A stretch of DNA of 64,000 nucleotides from Paenibacillus phytorum (GTDB lineage Bacteria; Bacillota; Bacilli; Paenibacillales; NBRC-103111): contig NZ_WHOA01000099.1 of the NCBI RefSeq assembly GCF_013141715.1, positions 62,001 through 126,000 on the forward strand, written 5' to 3'. The notes under the pieces were generated by a model. That model was not told where the DNA came from and did no database searches. It saw only the letters and a program-made list of their open reading frames with translations. How positions within the stretch are numbered: position 1 is the stretch's first letter; each line of letters opens with the position of its first letter. Shown here piece by piece: positions 51,926 through 62,400 of this stretch. The translations under genes and the position numbers were made by a program.

Positions 51926-53503
51926 TTACTTAATGCCTTTTTCGTCGTAGTAAGCCGTAGCTTGCTTCTTCACATAATCGAGAACTTTATCGATACCAGC
52001 AGATTTCAGTTTATCCTGGTAAGTCTTGAGCGCTTGGTCCACATTCGGTACCAATCCCATCATGAGCGGCTTGCCGTATTGATCGATGACTTGATTGACA
52101 GCAGCGTACTCTGTCTTCACAGCATCGTAGTCCATGGATATCGGCGAGAAAATGTCCGGCTTGCTCATCTTGGAGAATTCTTCGTTCAGCTTATCCAGAC
52201 CGTCCCAACCGCCGACGCCTGCTTTCATAAGCGGCTTGTTTCTCCAGCCCCAATCCGCGATACCGTAGCCTTGAACCTTCGCAGCATCCTGGGTTTTGGA
52301 AGGAGTGACGATATTTTTACCGTCGTTGATCAAATCATAGTGATAGCCCTCAAGGCCGTAGGTAATCAGGTTATAATACTTCGCATCTGTTCTGATCTTC
52401 TCAAGTACCATGAGTGAACGCTCCGGGTTGGCTGCGCTCTTCGGAATCGCCATACCATTGGCAATACCCATCGTCGGCATCGCAAAGCCTTGCATGCGTG
52501 TGTACGGGAAGTATCCGATCTCCATCTTCGGATCTTTCTTCTGTACATCAGTAATAAATCCAGCTGCGCCCGGAGGGTTGCGCCAGTAAACGGCACCTGT
52601 GCCCGTCTTGATCAGATCGCCAGCTTCTTGTTTAGAGGACAGTGTGTTCTTTGACCAGTAGCCTTTGTCCGCCCATTCCTTCATTTTCTTCACCCAAGCC
52701 TCATATTCAGGTGTGAATGGGTAAGCGACAATATCTCTAGGACTGTTGTAGTTTTTAGCTACGACAACACCGCTCTCTCCCCCGATTGTCTGGTAGCCTT
52801 GAACTGCGGAGAATAAAGTGCTAATTTCGTTCCATGCACTTCCGTTGATCGGGATAACGTTCTGCTTATTTTTCTTGACGCCATCCAAATACGCCTCGAT
52901 GGAAGCCAGATCTTTGATTTCTGGAAGGTTCAACTCTTTTCTCCAGTCCTCGCGGTAGACAATACCGTTCGGCGTGTATTCCGGGTTCGTGTTCGGAACC
53001 GCGAAAATTTTGCCGCCAATGGTGACGTCACTCCAATCCTGTGCTGAAACTTGCTTTTGAACCTGAGGCGCATACTTGGGAAGCAAAGCAGTCAGATCCG
53101 TGAATGCACCCTGCTTGGCATATTTGAAATATCCTGCCCATGAGGAGGCAAAGATCATATCGATTTTCTCACCAGCTGTCAGCAGCAGATTGTACTTGGT
53201 TTGCCAATCGTTCCAAGTGGTGAAGTTCAATTTAACCGTTGCGTTCAGATCCTTCTTCAGCATTTTATTGAATTCGTCCATAACCTTAGGTGTGTCCTTA
53301 TTGGCATCACCTACCAAATACCATACGAGCTCAACCGATTTTGAAGTGTCCGGTCCAGTCGCTGCAGGCGCTGCGCTTTGGTTTCCTTCAGTCTTCGCAG
53401 GTGCGGTTGTTTCAGGCTTAGTTCCGGTACTGCTGCTGCAACCCGACAAAGCGGTAGCAGCCAGCATGACGCCTGCTAGAATAGTTCCGATCTTTCTTTT
53501 CAT
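51926..53503 (-). CDS. ABC transporter extracellular solute-binding lipoprotein (YtcQ/LipO type)
   Basis: 525 residues with a lipoprotein signal (ILAGVMLAATALSGC; lipobox ALSGC near residue 22). Family 1 binding protein of the large oligosaccharide type. GGAGGAGTC precedes the ATG. Follows the two permease genes (58 bases) and is followed by a hairpin and the two GH30 genes. The likely ligand is the oligosaccharide that the GH30 enzymes act on. Confidence 0.92.
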   Translation of the reverse strand: MKRKIGTILAGVMLAATALSGCSSSTGTKPETTAPAKTEGNQSAAPAATGPDTSKSVELVWYLVGDANKDTPKVMDEFNKMLKKDLNATVKLNFTTWNDWQTKYNLLLTAGEKIDMIFASSWAGYFKYAKQGAFTDLTALLPKYAPQVQKQVSAQDWSDVTIGGKIFAVPNTNPEYTPNGIVYREDWRKELNLPEIKDLASIEAYLDGVKKNKQNVIPINGSAWNEISTLFSAVQGYQTIGGESGVVVAKNYNSPRDIVAYPFTPEYEAWVKKMKEWADKGYWSKNTLSSKQEAGDLIKTGTGAVYWRNPPGAAGFITDVQKKDPKMEIGYFPYTRMQGFAMPTMGIANGMAIPKSAANPERSLMVLEKIRTDAKYYNLITYGLEGYHYDLINDGKNIVTPSKTQDAAKVQGYGIADWGWRNKPLMKAGVGGWDGLDKLNEEFSKMSKPDIFSPISMDYDAVKTEYAAVNQVIDQYGKPLMMGLVPNVDQALKTYQDKLKSAGIDKVLDYVKKQATAYYDEKGIK

Positions 53504-53560
53504 TTATGACTCCTCCTTAATAGTGGACAATCGATATCTTTGTTAGCCGTGAAACCGGTT

Positions 53561-54451
53561 CTAACCTTTGACTGCACCTATTGTCAGTCCTTTGACGAAA
53601 TACTTTTGCACAAATGGATACAGAAGTACGATCGGCCCTGTAACGACGACGGCAACAGCCATCTTCAGCGTCTCTGCTGGGGCTTTGAAATTGACGGCAG
53701 CCAAATTTGCGGCGATGTCCGTACGCAGTACAGCGGCATTCGCTAGAATCTTGTATAAGAAGAATTGCAGCGGAAACTTGCTTTCCGTCGTGATGAAGAT
53801 GTTGGCGGTAAACCAATCGTTCCAATAACCAAGAGCAAGGAACAATCCGATCGTAGCTAGCCCTGGCGTTGATAAGGGAAGGATCAAGCGGCTGTAGATC
53901 GTAAAATCATTTGCGCCGTCAATTCGAGCCGACTCAACGATAGAGTCAGGAATCGATTTCATAAAGTTTTTCATAAGAATAATATTCCAAGCACTAATGA
54001 GTGCGGGAATCAACATGGCCAAGTAGCTGTCTTTCCAATCCAGATACTTAACGATGAGAATGTACCATGGGATCAAGCCCCCGCTGAACAATGTCGTGAA
54101 GTACATGAAGAATGCGACAGAATTACGGTATTTGAAATCTTTACGAGCGAGCACGTATCCCGCCATGGACGTAAGGAACAAGCCTACGCAAGTTCCAATG
54201 ACGGTAAGGCAAATTGTCACCCAATAGGCGCGGAAAATTTGCTCAGGGTTAGTGAAGACCGCCTTGTAGGCATCGATAGACAACTCGTTCGGCCAAAGCT
54301 TAAACCCTTCCCCGATGATTTCATTCTCCGACGTGAATGAACCCGAAATAATTAACCAGAACGGCAGCAGGCAAAGTATGGTCAAGAACGCTACCGTTCC
54401 ATAAGCGATGACCATAAAAGCCATCGTCGCCGAGTCTTTTTTGCGTCTCAC
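53561..54451 (-). CDS. sugar ABC transporter permease (YtcP/LplC type)
   Basis: MalG-like permease of 296 residues; EAA loop SIVESARIDGANDFTIYSRLI and C-terminal QKYFVKGLTIGAVKG. GTG start with AGGAGGG six bases upstream. A short inverted-repeat element lies just before it (54468-54500). Partner of the permease coded 55 bases upstream. Confidence 0.92.
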   Translation of the reverse strand: MRRKKDSATMAFMVIAYGTVAFLTILCLLPFWLIISGSFTSENEIIGEGFKLWPNELSIDAYKAVFTNPEQIFRAYWVTICLTVIGTCVGLFLTSMAGYVLARKDFKYRNSVAFFMYFTTLFSGGLIPWYILIVKYLDWKDSYLAMLIPALISAWNIILMKNFMKSIPDSIVESARIDGANDFTIYSRLILPLSTPGLATIGLFLALGYWNDWFTANIFITTESKFPLQFFLYKILANAAVLRTDIAANLAAVNFKAPAETLKMAVAVVVTGPIVLLYPFVQKYFVKGLTIGAVKG

Positions 54452-54467
54452 GGTAGTCCCTCCTAAG

Positions 54468-54500
54468 AGTTTTGCTTTAGCAAAACTGGCTTCGTAAGCA
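54468..54500. repeat. intergenic inverted-repeat element, copy 2
   Basis: AGTTTTGC-ttta-GCAAAACT followed by GGCTTCGTAAGCA. The right half is nearly the same as that of the element between ykfA and ykfB (CAAAAC then CTTCGGAAGCAT). Both copies lie between co-transcribed genes just ahead of a start codon. Confidence 0.55.
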
Positions 54501-54505
54501 TTTCA

Positions 54506-55432
54506 TTAGAACAATGCGTAATCTTCGCGGACTTTTTTCACAATAAAGTTGACCGTCATAACTAAGAGGAAGCCAAAGAACGATTGGTACAAGCCTGCAG
54601 CCGATCCCATTCCAATGTCAAAATTGACCGCCAACGCCCGATACACATACGTATCGATAATGTCCGTCGCATCATACAACATGCCGTTGTTGCCGATGAT
54701 CTGATAGAACAGGTCAAACTGCCCTTTGAGGATGCCGCCGAGACTGAAAATGACGAGCAAAATAAAGGTTGGGGTTAAAAGCGGAATCGTGATATGACGA
54801 ATTTGTTGAAAAATATGAGCTCCGTCGATTTCCGCTGCTTCGTAATACTCATCACTAATGCTCATAATGGCGGCCAAGTAAATAACCGTACCGTACCCGA
54901 GCCCTTTCCAAACATTGAAAAAGACAATGATGTACTTCCACGGTTCCGTATTCAAATAGAAGTCATACGGCTGCGCCCCTAGCTGTTTCAACAATGTATT
55001 GATAACGCCGGTATCGGAGTTGAACAAGTTGAAAACGAAAGCACCTACAAGAACCCACGAAATGAAAAACGGCAAAAACATAATGGATTGCGTTGCTTTC
55101 TTAAAATATTTGTTGGCAATCTGGCTTAAGAAGATCGCACAGACCAACTGCAGGAAGTTACCGATAAAAATAAAGGCCAAATTGTACACGACCGTATTTT
55201 TCGTCAAGTTCCATAGCGTACCTGATTGATACAAAAACTTAAAGTTCATCATACCGATGAATTCGCTTCCAAATATCCCGCCGTCGAAGCTGAACTTCGT
55301 GAAGGCCAGATAAATTCCCGCCATAGGAATATAGCTGAATACGATGAAAAAAAGGATCGCAGGAGCTACCATCAGAAACATGATTTTGTTCCTGGACAAT
55401 TCCGCCCAGAAGCCTTTTAAAGCTGTCATCAC
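54506..55432 (-). CDS. sugar ABC transporter permease (YteP/LplB type)
   Basis: MalF-like permease of 308 residues with six helices; the EAA loop is DEYYEAAEIDGAHIFQQIRHI, and the end AGLYQSFFGFLLVMTVNFIVK is typical. First gene of the transport block. The 163 bases upstream to the regulator gene hold a weak hairpin AAGGCC-taagatt-GGCCTT (55473-55491), and presumably the promoter controlled by the AraC regulator. Confidence 0.92.
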   Translation of the reverse strand: MMTALKGFWAELSRNKIMFLMVAPAILFFIVFSYIPMAGIYLAFTKFSFDGGIFGSEFIGMMNFKFLYQSGTLWNLTKNTVVYNLAFIFIGNFLQLVCAIFLSQIANKYFKKATQSIMFLPFFISWVLVGAFVFNLFNSDTGVINTLLKQLGAQPYDFYLNTEPWKYIIVFFNVWKGLGYGTVIYLAAIMSISDEYYEAAEIDGAHIFQQIRHITIPLLTPTFILLVIFSLGGILKGQFDLFYQIIGNNGMLYDATDIIDTYVYRALAVNFDIGMGSAAGLYQSFFGFLLVMTVNFIVKKVREDYALF

Positions 55433-55595
55433 TTACTCACCTCCGAACTCTTGGATTGTGTTTGTTGTTTACAAGGCCAATCTTAGGCCTTCAACCAAGG
55501 CTGGAGCAACTATAAATATGCGATCATTATCATTTTTTGCTTCATTACGAAGAGCTTTTCTCCGCTTCAGATCACTTTTTCCGTTGTTTGGGAAC

Positions 55596-57881
55596 TCAAC
55601 TGATCTCTCGAACCCCTTCTTCCTGCAATCGTCCGTTTTTGCGGAAGTCAGCCGGTGTTACACCGTTGATTTTTTTAAATGCTTTGTAGAAATACGGACT
55701 GTTTGAAAAGCCTGATTTTTCCGCAATATCCCCTATGGGAAGCTCAGTTGTAAGCAATAACGTTCTCGCTTGGTCCATTCTTACTTCAATGATGTAATTC
55801 AGAATCGTGTTTAACGTATGCTTCTTAAATAACCGTCCGATATAGGTTGCGGACAACCCCATCTCCTCGGCAATGGATTCCAAGGAGAGCTCTTGAAACA
55901 TATATTTCTGCTGCACAATCGCGATGATTTTACCCACCACTTCGTCATGTCTTGTGTTCTTCTTCTCTTCCAGGCTGGTTGATACACGCACGAATACATC
56001 GAAGAACGGACGGTACATGTCCTCGACTAGTTCCGCATCGTTTAAACCGGAAAGTAGCGCATTGATACTCAAATCCCAGGAGATATCGTTATTCTTTTGA
56101 ATCGTGGAAACTGCGTTGTTCACAGCAAAAGCCAAGTGCGACACAGCAAGATGATACGACATATAGGAATAGCCGGCAGTTTCTTCGACGATCTCGCGGA
56201 ATATGCGCGATGCTTCGGTAATTCGACCCAGCATCAGCTCCTCGATCAGCACCTTCTCTTTGGAGATCGGGTACACATAGGATTTGGCCTTCAACGACTC
56301 GATTTGCTCCGCGTAAATAAGACACTCATGTCCAAAGAAAAGCCGATGGAATAAGGCTTCCGTCGCCTGAGTATACAAACGGCTGATGCTTCGAGCATCA
56401 TCACCGGTCGTACTCACCGCTATTGAAACGGATACTTTAATGTAATCCCCCACAAAGGATTGAATTTGACGCCATAGACTCGCTGGCAGGACAGAATGAC
56501 TATCCGGAGCGGGTTCCCCTATATTGAGTAGAATCGCAATACGATCATCCCCCATATCAACAGCAAAGGAAGGACAGTAGGCATTCAATAACTCTTGAGC
56601 GATGTTCATAATCCCAATCTTGAGCAGGCTCCTGTCGCCGACGCTGTATCTCTCCACTAGCTCCAGATATCCGTCAATCTTCAGCACCGTCACGGCAAAA
56701 TGATTCTTGGCATCCAAATGAATATCATACAACCTGAACTTCTCGTCCAGGCAATGAGGATTACTGCTGCCCGATCCCAGAAGCAGATTGCGAACCAGAT
56801 CTTGCCGCAGCGCCATGGAATGGTTTCTTCGTTCCGTCTCAAGTGTTGTCAACTTCACTAACTTGCGGTTTACATTCAAGGACAATTTTCGCGAAATCAG
56901 GTAGGAAGTCAGAAGTCCAAGAAGTAGAATGGCGACTGCGATTGCGATCGTATAGAGCCTCATATGATTAATGCCGCTTGTAATGACACTGTACGGTGCA
57001 ATTCTAATATAACGCCAGCCCAGAACATCAGGAGCCGTATACGTCACTAAGGATTTAACCCCATCCACATCGGAGACGAAATATCCTTCTGATTCGCCGC
57101 TACCGAGCACCACTTGGATGTACGGTTTATGGGTAAGGTCCGTCAGCATGGCATTCTTCCAGCTGTTCGTGATGAGGACTCCGCGATCGTTGATGATAAA
57201 CGTATTTTTGTCCGAAGTGGCGATCATGCCGTCGATATTTTTGTGCATTTGTGTTTCGGATATATTAACGATAATGACGTTCTTTTCATCTTTATGGGAA
57301 AGAGTGTCGTACAACAGGAAGGTATAACAATCCCGTTCCTTCTCTTGATTGTTCAGCATGAGGCTCTCAAACGGGATTTTACGCGGGATCGGCATTAACG
57401 TCTTGTAATCCGAAATATGCTTAACCATTTCTACGGCTTTCGTATCGTAAAACTCATTCGATTTCCAAACCGAATTGGCACTGATTTCTGCGCTCGTATA
57501 AAACGTATCTGTCTGGTAGTTATATATGTAGATGGAATCAATAAAAAGGGATGTAGCCCGGTAGGAGTTCAGTTGAGCCATCGCCGTACTTGTATCAAGA
57601 GGATCTCCTGACGAAAAGTAAAGCAATTTGGACACATTCATGTCGTTATATATTTGTTTGGCAAACGTGCTGGCGTTAACCGCCATGATGGAAGCTTCTT
57701 GGCTTGTTTGGGCTAGATTATTCAATGTGGATCTGTACGTCTGGTTGAGGGAAATATCTTCGAAATAAACATGTAGAATTCCCGACAGCATCACAATCGT
57801 TAAAGCGATGGTCAACGTAAAAGACCGAAAAATAGAAGCGGAGAATTTCACGTTGGAATTGGACGTTTTTATTTTCAACAT
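55596..57881 (-). CDS. membrane-bound AraC family regulator with dCache sensor (YesS/YtdP type)
   Basis: 761 residues from the ATG at 57881 (GAGGTG three to eight bases upstream). Helix 1 (SFTLTIALTIVMLSGILHVY, about 20-40), extracellular dCache-like domain (40-305), helix 2 (LYTIAIAVAILLLGLLTSYL, about 308-330), a cytoplasmic degenerate GGDEF-like middle part, and a C-terminal AraC HTH pair (about 655-755; IAEEMGLSATYIGRLFKKHT, IGDIAEKSGFSNSPYFYKAFK). It probably senses an extracellular sugar and activates the transporter-GH30 genes just downstream. Expressed from a consensus sigma-A promoter blocked by a LacI-type operator. Confidence 0.92.
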   Translation of the reverse strand: MLKIKTSNSNVKFSASIFRSFTLTIALTIVMLSGILHVYFEDISLNQTYRSTLNNLAQTSQEASIMAVNASTFAKQIYNDMNVSKLLYFSSGDPLDTSTAMAQLNSYRATSLFIDSIYIYNYQTDTFYTSAEISANSVWKSNEFYDTKAVEMVKHISDYKTLMPIPRKIPFESLMLNNQEKERDCYTFLLYDTLSHKDEKNVIIVNISETQMHKNIDGMIATSDKNTFIINDRGVLITNSWKNAMLTDLTHKPYIQVVLGSGESEGYFVSDVDGVKSLVTYTAPDVLGWRYIRIAPYSVITSGINHMRLYTIAIAVAILLLGLLTSYLISRKLSLNVNRKLVKLTTLETERRNHSMALRQDLVRNLLLGSGSSNPHCLDEKFRLYDIHLDAKNHFAVTVLKIDGYLELVERYSVGDRSLLKIGIMNIAQELLNAYCPSFAVDMGDDRIAILLNIGEPAPDSHSVLPASLWRQIQSFVGDYIKVSVSIAVSTTGDDARSISRLYTQATEALFHRLFFGHECLIYAEQIESLKAKSYVYPISKEKVLIEELMLGRITEASRIFREIVEETAGYSYMSYHLAVSHLAFAVNNAVSTIQKNNDISWDLSINALLSGLNDAELVEDMYRPFFDVFVRVSTSLEEKKNTRHDEVVGKIIAIVQQKYMFQELSLESIAEEMGLSATYIGRLFKKHTLNTILNYIIEVRMDQARTLLLTTELPIGDIAEKSGFSNSPYFYKAFKKINGVTPADFRKNGRLQEEGVREIS

Positions 57882-57896
57882 CGTCACCTCGTTATT

Positions 57897-57910
57897 TGAA
57901 ATCGATTTCA
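57897..57910. promoter_or_regulatory. LacI-type operator O1, at the start site of the AraC regulator gene
   Basis: Perfect palindrome TGAAATCGATTTCA, four bases after the -10 of the AraC regulator promoter and 16 bases before its start codon. The same 14 bases occur at 58031 and 59286. Also fits the cre consensus, so CcpA is an alternative binder. Confidence 0.85.
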
Positions 57911-57914
57911 TTTA

Positions 57915-57943
57915 ATTATAAACTAGCATGAAACCGTATTCAA
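57915..57943 (-). promoter_or_regulatory. sigma-A promoter of the AraC regulator gene
   Basis: Minus strand TTGAAT, 17 bases, TATAAT. Near-consensus with optimal spacing; the operator O1 follows directly. Confidence 0.85.
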
Positions 57944-58029
57944 TTTGTTTTTATATTTGTTTTTTCCTCTCAACATCTGTTTTCTAACCGCTGGTCATGA
58001 TGTATATGATAGGTTAGATGCCTTCTTTG

Positions 58030-58058
58030 TTGAAATCGATTTCAATCTAATTTATACT
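58030..58058 (+). promoter_or_regulatory. lacI promoter with operator O2 embedded
   Basis: TTGAAA (58030-58035), 17 bases, TATACT (58053-58058). The -35 and the first part of the spacer are themselves the 16-base palindrome TTGAAATCGATTTCAA, so the repressor bound there would cover its own promoter. Confidence 0.85.
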
Positions 58059-58108
58059 TGGTGTACAGATCACACAATGTGTTTACTATGGATAGAAGGT
58101 TGATACTC

Positions 58109-59134
58109 ATGGATATGAAATTCAAAATTGTCGACGTTGCCACCAGAGCAGGAGTTGCTCCCGCTACGGTTTCACGCGTTCTCAATGATAGCAGTAAGGT
58201 TACGCCTAAAACAAGAGACAAAGTCATGAAAATCATTAACGAGCTCGGTTATCAACCCAATGCCGCCGCAAAAAATCTTCGTTCGCAAAAAACAATGACA
58301 ATAGGGGTCATTGTTCCGGATATCAGCAACTCCTACTTTTCCGAAATCATTAAAGGTATTGAGAACATTGCTTATTCCAAGAAGTATAAAGTGGTGATTT
58401 GTGATACCGAAAATAATGAAGAAAAAGAACTTGAATTCTTGAATTTGTTAACCACGCGTACCATCGACGGCGTCATTATGGTTGCACCCATGCTATCAAA
58501 CGAAGTCATCTTGCAAATTGCAGATAATGGGTATTCCATTGGCATTGTTGGAAAGCAGATTGATCATGACCGAATTCCCTGCATTGTAACCGATAATGTG
58601 AAATTTTCAATGAAGGTTATAACTCATCTAGTGGAACTTGGCCATCAAGAAATTGCATTTATTAACGGTTCTGCCCATGCTGTTGACAGTTATGATCGTT
58701 TAGAAGGCTATTTGAAAGCTTTAAGAGAACACCACATTCCGTTTCGTCCTGAATTAATTGAAAACGGCAACTTTAATGAAACAGGCGGATATGAAGCTAT
58801 TAATAGACTTTTTGCTAAAAAGATACCCTTTACTGCCGTCTATTCAGCAAATGACGAGATGGCACTTGGCGTATATCGGGCATGCTCGGAACTTGGCATC
58901 CAAATCCCGATGCAGCTAGCTGTTGTCGGTGTAGATAATAATCGAATCAGTAAATACATCACCCCTCCGTTAAGCACAGTAAATCAGCCGAAGTACACCA
59001 TGGGTGCTCTTCTCGTCGAGAAATTAATCGACATGATGAATGAGAACGAATATGCGGAGAATCGTGTTTTTAAAGTGGATTCTGAACTGCTGATCCGTGG
59101 CTCTTCCGACTATGCAAAAAATGGACAGGAATGA
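58109..59134 (+). CDS. LacI family transcriptional regulator
   Basis: Repressor of about 341 residues. The N-terminal HTH is typical (IVDVATRAGVAPATVSRVL, with hinge NAAAKNLRSQK near residue 52), then a periplasmic-binding-protein fold (about 62-330) for a sugar ligand. I chose the ATG at 58109, with GAAGG ten bases upstream; ATG at 58115 is possible. The HTH and its operator TGAAATCGATTTCA are consistent with LacI/CcpA-type recognition. It is divergent from the AraC regulator gene and controls itself and that gene, so it would gate the whole GH30 sugar cassette. Confidence 0.92.
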   Translation: MDMKFKIVDVATRAGVAPATVSRVLNDSSKVTPKTRDKVMKIINELGYQPNAAAKNLRSQKTMTIGVIVPDISNSYFSEIIKGIENIAYSKKYKVVICDTENNEEKELEFLNLLTTRTIDGVIMVAPMLSNEVILQIADNGYSIGIVGKQIDHDRIPCIVTDNVKFSMKVITHLVELGHQEIAFINGSAHAVDSYDRLEGYLKALREHHIPFRPELIENGNFNETGGYEAINRLFAKKIPFTAVYSANDEMALGVYRACSELGIQIPMQLAVVGVDNNRISKYITPPLSTVNQPKYTMGALLVEKLIDMMNENEYAENRVFKVDSELLIRGSSDYAKNGQE

Positions 59135-59158
59135 GCCCCTGCCCATTTTTTGCATTAT

Positions 59159-59297
59159 TTATTCTTTCAAAGGTGCGGCGGTTATAACAAATGATTTCAA
59201 AAACTTCTCCCAACCCGCAATGCCTTTCGCTTTCCCAATCAATCTGCCGCCTTGGTTGAGATCCGCTGTTACGTATATGCGAAAATGAAATCGATTT
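59159..59297 (-). pseudogene. relic of a fascin-like carbohydrate-binding domain (3' end of a lost gene)
   Basis: From just after a TGA inside operator O3, the minus strand is open for 45 codons to TAA at 59159-59161 without any start codon. The peptide RIYVTADLNQGGRLIGKAKG, then IAGWEKFLKSF, has the repeat pattern of fascin-like/beta-trefoil sugar-binding domains found at the C-terminus of Paenibacillus glycosidases (YVTAD-N-GG-LI-A-WE-F). It is a remnant of a larger secreted enzyme gene; the missing part seems deleted, and the operator now directly abuts the remnant. Confidence 0.55.
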
Positions 59298-59299
59298 CA
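59286..59299. promoter_or_regulatory. LacI-type operator O3
   Basis: Third copy of TGAAATCGATTTCA, followed at 59301-59312 by the shorter palindrome TGAAATATTTCA. It lies in a convergent space after lacI and the large secreted protein gene. It may be the orphan operator of the gene whose 3' remnant is next to it. Confidence 0.75.
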
Positions 59300-59339
59300 G
59301 TGAAATATTTCAACACGAATTTCTAAATCATTTGAGCCT

Positions 59340-59373
59340 AAAAAAACATCCGGCCTTCAACAATGGCCGGATG
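59340..59373 (-). terminator. terminator of the 1232-residue secreted protein gene
   Basis: CATCCGGCC / GGCCGGATG, nine base pairs, loop of nine, then seven T on the minus strand. Confidence 0.93.
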
Positions 59374-59410
59374 CTTTTGGATCTACAATATGTTTATATG
59401 TTAATGTTCG

Positions 59411-62400
59411 TTACTTCGCGGACCATGCCTCGATCAAAGCGTTGGCGTCAGTTGTGAGAATGGACTTCACTGTATCGGAGACATTATCCGTCATCGACTT
59501 GTTATTCAGATGCTTCAGAAAATCCTGCATATGCTTAGCCGCTTTGTCTATGTCGCCTTTGCCCAACTGATGCCGTGCCTGATCTAGGCTGTTGTTCAAT
59601 TGGTTAACCAGCGGTCCCTTCAATTCACCGGCTTTGGCATAGCGGTCAATCAAGCTGAACAACCCTTCAGGGGTGGCTGCAATGGTAAAGCGGACAGATT
59701 CATCCGTCTTATTGCCGGCCTGATCGGTGATGACGATCTTCAGCGTATGGAGGCCTGGCTTGCCGGCCAAATCAACGGAACTGCCGTTGTCCAAACGCTT
59801 TCCGTCCAGGACGAGTTCCTGGCTCGCTATGCCAGACAGGGTATCACTCGCATTCAAGAGCAGCGTAATCGGACGATCGTCGGAGAAAACTGCACCTTCC
59901 ACAAGCGGTTCCCCGTTTGCTGTCAGCACAAAGGCCGGCTTCGTTTTGTCAATCTGGACGATTAGCTCCTTCGTTTGCTCGATGTTGCCTGCAGCGTCGA
60001 CCGAGCGGAACTGCAGCCGATACACGCCTTCGTTCTTGAAAACGATTGACCCGACATAGGTTTGCCATTCCGAGTTGTCCCCCACCTTGAATTCCGTTTT
60101 CGATACAGCGGAGAGATCGTCATGTGCCGTCAGTGCAACGGACCCCTCCGTGTTCAGCCAGCCGTTCCGCAGCGCCGGTTCAATCAGTGCTTCCGTCTTA
60201 GGAGAATTCACATCTTGCGGATCTACCACTAAGGCCGGCGCCGATATCATAAACTTGCGGGAATTCAGGTCTGTTCCCTTTGACCTTACAGCGACTTTGG
60301 ATACATCGGTTATGCTACTTGGTAAAGTATAGCTTGTTGCGCCTGCCGGTAAGTCAGCAAGTACTATTGTGCCATTATAAACTGTGTAACCTTCGCTTAA
60401 GTTATTGGAGTCCCACTTCAGTATTTTAGCTGAGCCGTTAGTTTCAATTGTCAGATTCTGTGGAGGAGTTGGCGCATTAATCACTTGAACCTGTGTAAGG
60501 CGTGGAGGTCCTGTTAGATCCGTCCCTGAATTGCCCCCGGATGCGTTCTCTACCGTTACCTTGATATATCTGGAATGATAGGTCTTACCAAGATTAATTG
60601 GATAGGAACCATCCTCCGAGTCAGTACCTCCATTATTGTTGCCTGTTTCATACGTATAACCTTGGGCAGACTGTCTATCCACTTGTTTAAACGTCATTGC
60701 GTCAAATTCAGTAGCCGATGTATGGCTTCCAAAATCATCAGATACATAAACGGTTGCGCCTTTTAACCTTGTGGATTTTGCAAATAGTCTTAATTGGCTA
60801 AAATCCATGGCCTGGCCAAGGTCAATGACGAAACTGCCTTTTTTCTCTCCGTCGGTACCCAGCCATGAATAATTTCCGATTTGATTCTGACTGGTGACGT
60901 TGGTAACATTCCATTTTGTCGGGTCTTCCAAAACACCGCTCACCAGTTTGTTTGCATTGCCGTATTCGTTAGCCATAGCAGATTGTATCTGAATCGGGTT
61001 GGCACCTTCTGCACGGCCTACGTTATACGCTTTTTTATTAAGGGCTAGGTTTACTGAAGACAAACCTGATGCCACCTTGCTTATGGTGATATCGGCAAGT
61101 TGAAGCGAAGCGTCATAGGCAGAGTTGGTTCCGTTAGCGGAGCTGCGGTAAATGCCCCATTTTGGACGCAAATATTGATCAAATGCAGCTGGATACTCCG
61201 TCTCGAATCCGCCGACTCTTTCTGGTCTTCTCCAAATGTCTTTCGTACCGTCGCTTGCACCTTTGTTTGTAAACACTTGATAAACATCCGGGCTGTCAAA
61301 AGTGTATACCTTACCGGTTACCCTATCCGTAATCTTAATTGTGAACCAGCCGCTATCCGAAATAAGCGCGTTAAGTTCAACCTTAATCCAGTGGCCATCG
61401 ATTTCTTTTAACGGAATTCGCATCATAGTCTTATCGCCGTCATATCGGTTATGATTCACGACCAGATCCCTGCTGTTCGTTCCAGAAATCGACATCGCGA
61501 GGATATAGGCGCCGTTTTCTCCGCCGTTGTTCCCGCCCGGTAAAGTATCAGGCGCTTGGCGATTCACAGCCTTCAACTGGAAGATATGTCGGAAGTTTGA
61601 CTGATTCCACTGGTTGCCGTCCGGAATATTCCAAAGCCATTCATAGGATACCAAGTCACCTTCATAGGCTACAAAATCGCCATTTGAATCTTCGCTGGGG
61701 CGAATTTCAATTCGTTGCCTGTCCGTGACTGCCGCTCCGTCAACCACATAGCCTAAATTCCGATCAAAAACACCTTTGTGGCCATACTCGCCGTCGCGGA
61801 CCTTATCGAGGAATTCATTATTCAAACCTCTGCCGTTCGCAATGACCTTAAACACATTTTTTTGCAAGGTACTGTCCCAAATGCTCTTAATATGGTCATC
61901 GGCTGCAGTCGCCTGAGGTTGATCACCGTAAAATTCGTGGTAAGCGTCTCTTATCCTTTTGGTCACGCCTTCTACCGGCTCGTCCGTCCCCATGGCGCCG
62001 CCTAAAATGTTATAAGGAGATACGCCTTCAATTGCGTTCATCTTGATCGTCTTGTCATTCGCTCCATACCCGCGGGCTGTTACGTCCAATGCAAATATGG
62101 ATGGGTTGCCGCTGTTAAAATGAAAGGTGAATTCATTCGTGCCGAGTGGCAGTTTGGCTAGGTATGGAAGCGAGAATGTCACCATGCTGCCAGTTAACGA
62201 GTAATCGATATTCGGACTAAGCGTAGTTTCGCCTTTGGTTATGCTCGTAAGAGTCTGTCCGCTAGCAAGATTTATTTGTGTAGATTTAGGTGCAACCTGA
62301 TCCCATGTACTGTAGGTATCCTTAGTCGGTACCAGTGCGGTTGCGTTAGAAACCGCATCTTTGCCGTAGATAGCCAAGCCGGATATACCCATCATTGAAC

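Noticed and set aside
57897..57910. Reading the TGAAATCGATTTCA sites as ordinary CcpA cre sites
   Set aside because: They fit the cre consensus, but three identical copies clustered around a lacI gene, one in its own promoter, favour local autoregulation. CcpA binding in addition is not excluded.
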